Source: Echiichthys vipera (Eukaryota > Chordata > Actinopteri > Perciformes > Trachinidae). From it: 64,000 bases of DNA. Every line of letters starts with the position of its first letter. Position 1 is the first letter of the stretch. This document shows, piece after piece, positions 19,231-31,400 of the stretch. Under the pieces are notes generated by a model. That model searched no databases, was not told the DNA's origin, and saw nothing but the letters and a program-made list of their open reading frames with translations. The stretch spans positions 1,001,512 through 1,065,511 of the forward strand of contig OY829659.1 in the NCBI GenBank assembly GCA_963691815.1. The letters are read 5' to 3'. A program made the translations under genes and the position numbers.

Positions 19231-19715
19231 GCAATATGTACAGATGTAAATGAGTTACCAGTGGCTACGTTAACAGACGTAACACCCTTTCAAAATAAGA
19301 TTCCTGGGTCCAAATGCCCCGTTGAAACAAAACAGACAATAACATGTTAACAACTACAGTACCATCACCATCACCTCTTTCATCAGTCAGACACCTTTAT
19401 CATCGGTATAAAGAGGTAAAATGAAAATGACGTTGTTTTTTTAAACTCTGATCTGTTCAAACAACGGGGAACACGGCACTGCTGCGTTATAGAAATAGGA
19501 GGCTTGGACCCGGGAATCATATTTTGAAAGGGCCTTATGTCACATGTCGACAGCCAGATCGATAGATGCAGCAAACGCAAATGTAAACAGACATTTTTAA
19601 AACAGATGTTGACTGTTATAAAGTGGCATAGTGATGAGCTAAGTATGTCAGAGGTTCAGCAGTTTTATGACCTAATGCCGTGTGTTTCTCCTGACAGACT
19701 TAAAGGACCACAATC

Positions 19716-22700
19716 ATGACGGACTCCAAATATTTCACAACAAACAAAAAAGGTGAGTGAGAGAAACTGAACCGGTCATTGGTTATCTGACAATATTTTG
19801 AAAGTGTGCTGCTGCCAACAACACAACACAACAACACAACACAACACACTTGTTACAGGGGAGATCTTTGAACTGAAGGCAGAGCTGAACAATGAGAAGA
19901 AGGAGAAGAGAAAAGAGGCCGTGAAGAAGGTCATCGCTGCCATGACTGTTGGCAAGGATGTCAGGTATGTATGTCAATTTAAGCTTTCATTGAACGGTCT
20001 GGTTAATGCCAACTATCAACCGTCTGGTGTCACCCTCATTTGGCCCCTTTTTCTTCTGCAGCAACTTTATGAAACGTTAAGTGTTGTGTGTCTATTCTGA
20101 CGGGATCTGCTTTTATTCCCACTGTTCTCCGCCTGCTCTGGCAGTGAACCTAAACGCACGCTACAATAACAGTACCAGTACTAAGTGGCATTGAACCTCC
20201 TGCATTAAAAAAACACCCGCATTCGTTCCTTTTTGCATCCAGATCAAGAGAGCGTTGACTATTTGTATGTTTTTTTAAGTCAGTCACTTCAAGTGCTCTT
20301 CGATGTAATGTGACGTGTGATTAGTCCACTAGTGCAGCAGCTACATCCTACACTCTACGGCGCGGTGGAGTCGAGCGCGGTGTGTACGACGGAGTTGTTA
20401 GTTCAGCGTGCCGAGATGCTTCGGTTATTGTCATGATATCAAGGAATCAAATGAAGTATCATCCATTTAAGTGTACCGGTACTTTTATCATCGTTTTTGA
20501 AACGACACCCAGCCCTGGGGCTGACCGAGAGTGCTTATAGTCAGACGTGTTGAGCTTTCAAAAAAAATTAGTCAATATGGCGGAAATGCAAAGAAGAAAC
20601 TTGTGCCAGAGCATCAGAAGCTTCTTAAAAGTGAAGTGAACACGGACAGTGGTGGACGCATGAATGTCAGGAATGTGGAGGAAACAGTTTCACACCACAG
20701 CACATCTGCCCAATCAGGCACCAAGGAGTCTTGTAAAGCTATTTAAAAGATTTTCCTAACAGAAATAAGAGAGAGAAACAATCTGTATCTGTAGATCTCT
20801 GGGCTTTAAAGTCTCATACTGTAGTGACAGTCTCTGTGCTCTGCTGTCAGTTCTTTGTTCCCAGACGTGGTGAACTGCATGCAGACCGACAACCTGGAGC
20901 TGAAGAAGTTGGTCTATCTCTACCTAATGAACTACGCCAAGAGCCAGCCCGACATGGCCATCATGGCTGTCAACAGCTTCGTCAAGGTCAGGCCCTAAAT
21001 GAACCTGTTTTTTTTATCTGCATATAACACTATCATCTGTAGCTGTGACTGCATCTACACCCAGGCAGATAAAGCCCAGAGGAGAGCATCTTTTTTCAGT
21101 TACATCCAGTGTGAACAGCGTTTTTGAAGCTCAGGTTTTTTTTAAGTATATATATTTCTATTGTCACTACATTAGAATATTCTTTAAAGCTGTTTCTCTC
21201 TCCTGTAAACCCACAAAGCCAAGCTGCAGTGAACACTTCATAGGTCACTACTATCAAACATCAATCAGCTGGAAATTGTGATTATTAAAAAACGTTATGG
21301 AAAATTTCATTATCTGACGTTCTGGTCTGAATTTCCAGGACTGTGAGGACCCAAACCCTCTGATCCGGGCTCTAGCCGTCCGCACCATGGGCTGCATCCG
21401 GGTGGACAAGATCACGGAGTACCTGTGCGAGCCGCTGAGGAAGTGCCTGAAGGACGAGGACCCGTACGTGAGGAAGACGGCGGCTGTTTGCGTGGCTAAA
21501 CTTCATGACATCAATGCTCAGATGGTGGAGGACCAGGGCTTCCTGGACTCCCTGAGGGATCTCATCGCCGACTCAAACCCCATGGTAGGTGTTGGTTCTT
21601 CACAACTAATACAATACTGTAAATTCAACAGTATACATAAGCCATATTTTCCGCACTATAAGTTGCACTTTTTTTCATGGTTCGGCTGATCCTGTGACTT
21701 AGGGCGCACTCACACTGTCCATCCGTGCCGTGCCCAATCGCGTCTCCCGGGTAAAGTCTAGTTCGTTTGACCAGTATGAGTGCAACCGTACCGCGTCTAG
21801 GCTTGGCACGCTTGCTGGCCATGGTCCGATTGGGCGAGGTGGGCTTTTGTAAAGCAGGTTTGCACATGTACGAACACGGGCGTGCGCACATGTACGAACA
21901 CGAGCGTGCGCACATGTACGAGCACGAGCACGAGGCCTACGGCGGTTTTGACGTCGGCGAAGGGTCTATGGAAAGATTTGTAAACAAAGCGACGCATCGT
22001 GATGACGTCATCAATGCGTGTGACGTGTTACGGCGTGATGACGTATAGGCAGCAAGAAGCATTCGCCGAGGCCCAGGTAGTGTGAGTACAAACGGGCCTG
22101 GAGGGGGGGACAAGGACCCTAAAGCACGGGGCAGGGATGGACAGTGTGAGTGCGCCCTTATACGCTAAGTACGCTAAATAAAGTTATCTATCTATCTATA
22201 TATATTTCTAGCTGGATACGCGTTTTACCCGCTACTGTTTGTAGCACCAACCTAATTGCACCATTTTAAAAATGTGAGCAAATCTGCCGACTTTGCTTCT
22301 CAGTTGCTGCATTAATTGTGTTTTAAGGAATGTTTTGACTGCTGTCTGACTTTCATTTGGATTATAGTGTCGACGTGTCGAGTTTTTTCCACTAAACAGC
22401 TCCGTCTCTTTTAGGTTGTTGCCAACGCCGTCGCCGCCCTGTCTGAGATCAGCGAGTCTCACCCCAACAGCAACCTGCTGGACCTCAACCCCCAGAACAT
22501 CAACAAGCTGCTGACCGCCCTCAACGAGTGCACAGAGTGGGGACAGATCTTCATCCTGGACTGCTTGTCCAACTACAACCCGAAGGACGAGCGTGAGGCC
22601 CAAAGGTATCAAGCAGTTAAATAACGATACTAAAGAAGAAGGTTCAATGTTAAAAAGCAGACAGATTCAGATGAACGTTGCCCTTTATTTCCCTTACGGA

Positions 22701-25700
22701 CTCTCTCTCTCTCCTTCCCTCCTTTCCGAAGCATCTGTGAACGCGTCACTCCCCGACTGTCTCACGCCAACTCAGCAGTGGTGCTGTCAGCTGTCAAGGT
22801 GCTGATGAAGTTCTTGGAGCTGCTGCCCAAGGACTCCGACTACTACAACACCTTGCTGAAGAAGTTGTCCCCACCGCTGGTCACCTTGCTCTCCGGAGAG
22901 CCTGAGGTCCAGTACGTGGCTCTGAGGAACATCAACCTCATCGTCCAGAAAAGGTGTGTGAGTCGATTGTAATTTCTAGAATAAAGTAAGTACATTTGAA
23001 CATAAAAATGTCGGCATACATACAATTTTAACATATTTTATTGTGTTGTTAAATGCAAAAGTAAAAAAAGAAAATTATCACATTTTAAACAGTTAATTAC
23101 AAGAACCACTGGTCGTTGCTACATCTCAAAATAATCCTCAATAACCAATGGATTCATTCGTTTGGGGACGCTCCTATTAAGCTCTTGGAAGCTGTTGTTT
23201 TGGGCTCACCACCTTCTAACATAATATTATTTACCTATAACTGGGCTTAACAGACTTTAAGCAGGTAGAAATGTGCTAGCGTAGCAGCACGAGGGCTACA
23301 AACAACCTACATGTTCTTATGACTAGTTTGTAGCAACTCCTACGTAAAGTTATGCACAGAAATTCGTACCAACACACACGCAGACTGGCCACAGCGTCGA
23401 ACCAGAAGGTAAAACACACGGAACTGGAAGTGCCACTACGCACAAAAAATACAGATTTTTGCCAACAAAACAAACAAGGTGACCGAAAAACACTTGGTTA
23501 GGACCGGGAAAAAAGGCTGTGGATTGGTTTAGTCCAGACAGGAATTGAACCCCGCTCCCCAGCCTCAGAGCCCTGTGTTTTACGTGTGAACCATCCCCCT
23601 GACCGGCCTCCTGCCTCCCTACGTCACATGCTTCCCCTGTGGCGAATACACACAAATAACTGCAAATTACTTTTTCTTATGTACGAATGCTCCATGAGAA
23701 CAGCCCGAAACAACCCATAATGCAACACTCTCTTACAGTAAGCAGCTCCATTCGAAAGGAACTGCTGCTTTGTTTCATCCTCAGATAGAAAACGGCTCTT
23801 TTCCAGATGTAATGTTGACAAAAGAAGAAACACTGTCATATGCTCAGGCTGATAACACGCACATTCCTCCGTGACGTGTTCCTTCTGGTCGTCTCACAGT
23901 CTGAGGCGTAACGTGTTGCTCTGTGTGCAGGCCCGAGATCCTGAAGCAGGAGATCAAGGTGTTCTTCGTCAAGTACAACGACCCCATCTACGTCAAACTG
24001 GAGAAGCTGGACATCATGATCCGCTTGGCCTCTCAGGCCAACATTGCCCAGGTATGAAACCACCGTTTCACTTTGGATTTGAAGGTCTTGGTCTTTTAAG
24101 GTCTTGAGTGGATTCAGTTTTCGGGATAATATCATATATGTGATTGTTCGGCTGTTGAGTCCTCGTAAAGACTGTTGGTTCAAAAATAACTGGAATTGAA
24201 AGCTCAATTTTTCCACTTGAAATCTTTACACCCCTAGAAACTACACAGGAACTTTGTTAGGAGCAGCATTTCTCTACACAGGGTTTTGCTCTTTAACAGT
24301 TACGGTTCATAGTAACATGTATATTTCCATGTGTATATGATTGGAGGGAGGGAAATATGTTGAATTTCAGGATAGTATTTGGTCTTTCAGGGCTCAACAG
24401 CACCAAAATATTTCAGCATTGTGCCTTTTTATTTGATTTATTCTTATTTAACCTTTATTTTTTTATGGCAAGATAAGATAAGATCGCCTGAGATCAAATA
24501 GAAGAAGAAGAAGAATTACTTTATTTATCCCTTTTATCCCTTTATTTATCAAAATATTATTAATCATGTTACACACACACAGGCCCGAAATACACTCACA
24601 TGCACAGACAGGAGCTACATACAATGAGAGATGTCAGAGCGAGGGGGCTGCCAGTGATCGGCGCCTCGGGCAGTTGGGGGTTTCGGTGCCTTGCTCAATA
24701 ACACCTCGGCAGTGCCCAGGAGATGAACTGGCACCTCTCCAGCCACCAGTCCACACTCCATACATGTTCCACACAGGGATTTGAACCTGCGACCCTACGG
24801 TTCCCAGCCAAGTCACCTATGGACTGAGCTACTGCCGCCCAATAACCTCTTGTCCGAGCAAGGCCAATATATACAACTTAGTATACTCCATCTATAGAGT
24901 AACTAAATCATGATGTCCATTTTCAACAGGTCACGTGTAATTTAATAAAGACATCAAACTGTAGCAAAATCCACGAAACGTACATTTAAAACAAGCTGTT
25001 GTATTTTGTCCGTATACGGTTCGTGTCACTGCTGTTCTGTCACTCTCAGGTGCTGGCTGAACTGAAGGAGTACGCCACAGAGGTGGATGTCGACTTCGTG
25101 CGCAAGGCTGTGCGAGCCATCGGACGCTGTGCCATCAAAGTGGAGGTGAGAAACACACTCTCATCGCTGCGGAGCTCTGCGGCAAAGTCTTCCCATGTGC
25201 ATCGCAGCACAAGAATCTTAATTCACTCGGACATGATAACAATGTCACAGCACAGGTGGCCGCTCACTCGCTCAACGCAGGGAAAATAATAACAGATTAT
25301 CTCAGGGTTTAGGCTGAATCCACCGAGGGATAATGCCAACACCCTCTTTCATTACATAATATAATATAATATTAAATATATAATATTTTCACTGCAGATC
25401 AGCAACAATTAGAGCATCTAGTCCTGATTTTTTTACATTTTAGGTTTATCTGTATTTGGCGCTGTGGATTGTAGCTTCAACTTTCATTATCCACTTCATT
25501 TGATTGATATTGACTCTCCCACCCCTTCTGCATGCAGCACTTCTTCGGGCCGTTGCAAACATATGGCAGTGATAAGTCGTGTTATGAGTCATTTTGACCT
25601 TTTCCCTCTAAGTAAATAATGTCGACACGGCGCCTGTGTCCCGTCCCTCTGCAGCAATCAGCCGAGCGCTGTGTCAGCACCCTGCTGGACCTGATCCAGA

Positions 25701-28373
25701 CCAAGGTCAACTACGTGGTTCAGGAGGCTATTGTGGTCATCAGGGACATCTTCCGCAAGTACCCCAACAAGTATGTTTCCCACTGCGCCGCTGAGAACTG
25801 CTCAATGAATAACAATGAACTAACAAGTCCGTTACATAAAGTCATTGACGTAGTTGACGTCCAGGACAGTGGAGTGCACTGGATAAATATCAGCCTTTCA
25901 GTCAAGTCTGATTCAGTTTTCTTCATGCGTCATGCAAAATGTGCTGACATTGTACATTAGAGCAATCAGCTGCTTGTAAGGTTTCACTCTGATCATTGAG
26001 ATGCTGGTGTTCTTCAGGTATGAGAGCATCATCGCCACGCTGTGTGAGAATCTGGACTCTCTGGATGAGCCGGACGCTCGTGCCGCCATGATCTGGATCG
26101 TCGGCGAGTACGCCGAGAGGATCGACAACGCAGACGAGCTGCTGGAGAGCTTCCTCGAGGGCTTCCATGATGAGAGCACCCAGGTGGGCCCTTCTCCTTT
26201 ACCAACAACTAATCATTAATCACAAGCATACTGAATCTTGGCATCAAGGTCAGGAAAACAGATTATGAGATACAAAGAAGAGAAAAATCTACATCTGTCC
26301 TGAAAGGCTCATTTCGTTAGTGGGGTTTTATAGAATATATATATATATGTTTGTATATTTGGGAGTAATTCAGCCCTGTTGAGTTTGGATTCATCCATTT
26401 TCCAGGATCATCGTGGAGTTGTATTTACAGAATAATACCTGTTTAATCAACTTAGGGTCTTATCTTTAAATGTTAATATCGCTTAAAGCTCATTTCTGAG
26501 ATCGCAGAATGTAAACAAACCAGTTTAGCCAGACTACCTTAACCACTTTATTGCAGGTGAGAGTGAGAACAGTCCCTCATCATAAAGGAAAACTTTGTGC
26601 ATACAACTACAGAAGGTATGCTAGGTCAAAGTTGAACAAGGGAGTTGTTCTGTAACCGAAGAATTAAAACTAAACTACCAGTGAATTAAAGCATTTCTCT
26701 CTTCATGGCAGCCGTAACAGTGTGGACATCCCCACACATCGCCCCGTTTGGCTGTTTCCAGACTTTGCTTGTTTCCACCTCCCACTGTGAGGATGGAAAA
26801 GCGACTTTGAACTGAAAATAAGGTAATAAAACAGTGTGTGGTTTGATTGACAGGTCCAGCTCACTCTGCTGACCGCCATCGTCAAGCTGTTCCTTAAGAA
26901 GCCTTCAGAGACGCAGGAGTTGGTGCAGCAGGTCCTCAGCCTGGCCACTCAGGTGAGAGTTGCAGCTTTACACTTTATTGATTCACTGCCGGATCATGTT
27001 TTTCTGCTCTTACACATTACAGCCCTGTAAATATCTGTTTATGCAACAGGCAGCCAATGAGAAACAAGGCTTCCTGTTGCATATCAAAGTATTTTGTGGT
27101 TTATTTAAGTTTGACCCCCTTGAGCTACCACCACAGATCTAATTCCTTCACTGAACGAATGGGAAAGAGAATCTCATCTCCAGCACACGTGTTGAAAACT
27201 CTCTCCTCCGCAGGACTCTGACAACCCCGACCTGCGCGACAGGGGCTACATTTATTGGCGCCTGTTGTCCACCGACCCTGTGACAGCCAAGGAGGTGGTG
27301 CTGTCAGAGAAGCCCCTGATCTCAGAGGAGACGGACCTGATCGAGCCCACCCTGCTGGACGAGCTCATCTGCCACATTGGCTCCCTGGCCTCCGTCTACC
27401 ACAAACCGCCCAGCGCCTTCGTGGAGGGCAGCCACGGAGTCCACCGGAAACACCTTCCTGTGCAGCACAGCAGGTCAGACAGGAACTTTTCCACTGGCAG
27501 CTCCATTTGATTAAACCCACATGCTTCTGACTGCCTTTAGCCCACTTGCCATGTGCTCTTTTTGCACTGCCAATGACTACCAATAGTGTTGGACAGTACA
27601 TACAGTTAGTAGGGTCGGGTACTGAAATCAGTACTTTTAAGGGTACCGACCGGATTATGTTGGTACCACTGAGCACGTGAGCAAAAGCATCTCTGTCCTC
27701 TGCATGTTAGACAGAGAACACGGCTGACCTCTGACAAACACATGGTAGGAGACGCACACCGATCGAGACAGCGCTCGATGCAATATAATATAATATAATG
27801 GTGAGACGAAGATGGTCGAGGAGTGGCTACACTTCCTGTTACGCACACATCAGCGTTCTCTAGGGCTGGAGGTTCTAAGGAGTTATTCCTTAAAGGAGGC
27901 TGCCACTTTTTTAAACACGTGTTAGTTTAAAAATCATGTTAAAAACGTCTTAAAATAAAAATTCCCTTTGCTTTAGCCTGGCAGAGAAAACCTGATTCTA
28001 GCAACAATAGAACTTTGATCATGTAAAATCATAATTTATCACGCACTAGTGTTGCTGGCCTTTGCTTGAATGTGACTTGAAAGACACCATAAACAAACCG
28101 TTTCATACCCACTAATGGCAAACCTTTCACTTCCTGTCTCTTACCAGCGGTACTGTTTTGTCCTACGGCAGCATTGATACAGGTGAGAGTCCGGTGAGCA
28201 GCGGGCCGGCAGCTGCCATGGATCAGCCTCACGTGATCCCCAGCCAGGGCGACCTGCTGGGTGACCTGCTCAACCTGGACCTGGGCCCCCCCGTCAATGT
28301 GCCCCAGGTCTCCTCCATGCAGATGGGTGCAGTGGACCTTCTGGGAGGAGGCCTGGACAGTTTGGTGAGCTTG

Positions 28374-28406
<33 letters not shown>

Positions 28407-31400
28407 TCATTATGCTGTTGAGCAGAAGCATTGTTTAATCTTGGCTGATTGAAAAGTGTTTTCTAAAAGACAGTGAGTTGATTACAGCCGCTCACAGAAT
28501 CTAAAATGAAATACCTTTTTATCCTGTGGAAAGTGCCAAAATGTTGCCTTGTGTGAACTCAACGCGGTGGATTTCCTATTTTCAAATGAACTTTTGCTCT
28601 TGTCTTTATAATATTCATGTAAGTTTGCTTCTTATTTAAACTGCCTGATGATTTTTGCTCTGAAAACGTGAAATATGTTATTAGAATATTATGAAAATGA
28701 TTTAAACTCATGATCACATTTGGGTACATTAAACATGACTCTCCAACATAGAGCTACATTAAGGGCGCACTCACACTGCCCGTTCGTACCGTGCCCGAGC
28801 ACGCTTCGCGGCTAAAGTCTAGTTCGCCTGACCAGTGAAAGTACAACTGTTCGGCGCCCAGGCGTTGCATGCCTCCAGCCGCAACTTGGTGGAGAGAGGT
28901 GGGCTTTTGTAACGCACATGTATGAGCGCGAGCACGAGCTTTGACGCCGGTCCTGAGACTAATTTTATACGACTGGTCCCCGTGACAGAAAAGATACCGC
29001 CGAAGGGTTTGCGGTGGTCTGAGGGCGCACTCACACTGTCCTTCCGCACCGCCCCCCGGGCTTTAGGGTCCTTGTCCCCCCCTCCAGGCCCGTTTGTACT
29101 CACACTACCTGGGCCTCGGAGAATGCTTCTTGCTGCCTATACGTCATCACGCCGTAACACGTCACACGCATTGATGACGTCATGGCGATGCGTGGCTTTG
29201 TTTCCAGATCTTTCCATAGACCTCGGAGTTTTTGTGCGTCTTGTCGACTGTTTTTGAATCTTTTCATCGACCAAATCTGCAGTAAACACTCCACCTCCGC
29301 ATCACACCAACGTGAACCTTTCACCGCCATTGTTGTTGTTGTGAAATGTCCGCGCATGGTCCATCCTTCTATTTTCTATGTCCGAACAGGAACACATAAA
29401 TGACATCAGAACCGCCGTAGGCCTCGTGCTCGTGCTCGTACATGTGCAAACGCGCTCTACAAAAGCCCACCTCTCTCAGACGGGCCGTGGACGGCCAGCT
29501 GGCTGCAGCTATGGGCGGAGCGGGTGCACTCAGTGTTTACTGCAGATTTGGTCAGATGAAAATATTCAAAGACAGTCACACAATAGTAAAACTCAGAGTA
29601 GTGATGACGTCTGTAATCAAGAAGCAATCCAGCCGAAGCTCGGATCATTTCAAGTAATGTGCGACAAGCGGGCCTGGGCCGCGGGGGAAGAGGGAGGGGG
29701 GACAATCACCCTAAAGCACGGCACAGATCATCAGGGCCGAGTGTGAGTGCGCCCTAAGCCTCGGTGTATTTGTCCTCTGTTAACCGTCCCTTCTCCACTT
29801 CTTCAAGCTGCTGGAAAAACGGGACCCCTTGATAATCTTCCTGCACATGTTGAAGTCTTATGTTAATGTCTAACATGGCGTGCAGAGAAAGTGAGGGCTC
29901 CTCTTGATGGGTTGCGGTTGCTAAGAACGTCTCTGTCTCTGTCTTTGTTTGGTCTGTCTGGGATGTTTGGATGCGGTCTTTGGGGGCCTCTCTTCTCTCC
30001 TGTAGCTGGGGGGAGACCTGGGCGGAGGTGTTGGGGGAAGTCCAGCAGTAAGTCAAGCCCTTCTGTTTGGCAGTCTGCCTGTCTGCATGCTCGCTGAATT
30101 TAACGCTCCACACTCGCAAACTAACTACTTCAAGTGTTGTTTTTAAACCTGGCTTCTCTGTCTCACACTCGTAGATTTTCACTTATAGGACCACATGGAT
30201 GTTTTGCATGTTTTAGCCCGTTTTCTAGCCAAGATAAAAACCATCCCATAATTTTCACTTACACTCATCTTGTATGAACACCGTTATTAAACCTGCTTAA
30301 CCATAAATCATTTCTAGCAGCCTATAGTCTCGCACAGCAAGGCAGGTTTATTTGTGTAGCACAAGTTTCATAAAACATTAAAACCATTGGAAAGAAACAT
30401 ATAAAATGACATTCAGACAAAATAATTACAAAAAATACAAACACGCAAATGAGATAATTTTAAAAAGATAAATAAAAAACAAGAATATCAAAGAACTAGA
30501 AGTTACATTGCAGCATAAGCAATTAATAAGTTGTTTTGTTTACTGAAAGGAAGCGGAAAAGTCTTCAGTCTTCACTCAGATTCAATAAAACTAAGGCTGC
30601 GTTTACACGTCAACGGACATTTCACCATCTCCGTTTTAGGAAATAAGATCCTGCACACCTGTGGCCTCGTGAGACCGTCCTGATCTCTGAGCTCCATTGT
30701 ATTTTACTCTCAGATCAGTCTGGTTATTCATGACGGAGAAAATTTGGAGCCATTTGCCAAGTGACGAAACCAATCGGCGTTGGTTTTTAGGCGAGTTTAA
30801 GTGTGACAAAACATTTGTTCAAAGTTTTTGTTCACTGTAGTTTGAAAGCTCTCCCTGCCTGTTCTGTCGTTCTGACGTAAACTATCACAGTGAACTTCAT
30901 ATCAGCTTTTATTGATCTAAAACGTCCGCTGTTAAAACCCTCTGACATCTAAAACACAGTTAATGATTTGAACAGTGGTCATCGTTATCGTTGTAGCTTT
31001 GTAATTAATGGGCTTAAACACACAAAACCACAGTAAGTCTCCTTTAAACTCACCTCACATTCGAGCTTGCTCATCCTCTCTGTCATCAGGGCTTTGGCTA
31101 ATCGCTTTGCTGTAGGTGTAAAGTTGCTTTTTATTCTTGTTTCTTCCTTTGGCATGACTTTAAAACTGTCTTTGCGCTTTTCTTTGTAGGTTTAAAGCAA
31201 ATAGTCACGTTTCCAGTGATGCATACTTAAATCATGGTCACTTAGATTGTGTGTTGTGTGTGTGTGTGTGTGTGTTTGTTGTGATGTCTTTAGGTGGGAC
31301 AGAACTTCATCCCTTCATCTGTCCCCAGTACTTTTGCTCCGTCGCCTACACCGGCTCCTCAGGCCGTCAGCAGCGGCCTCAACGACCTGTTTGAGCTCTC

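Larger units (their letters stand above)
16755..19697. other. Gap between mks1 and ap2b1 coding start
   Basis: No exon is supported. It holds a terminal-inverted-repeat element with duplicated flanks (17131-17980), a probable LINE tail (18995-19230) and poly-C at about 18950. The ap2b1 start exon is preceded by a good acceptor (CTCCTGACAG, ending 19697), so at least one non-coding 5' exon of ap2b1 should lie in this gap. A stretch around 18400-18620 is GC-richer and might contain it, but I cannot fix it. Confidence 0.5.

Noticed and set aside
20531..20746. 71-codon plus frame in an ap2b1 intron
   Set aside because: No family recognised, and its surroundings (GTACCGGTAC motifs) look like repeat sequence.
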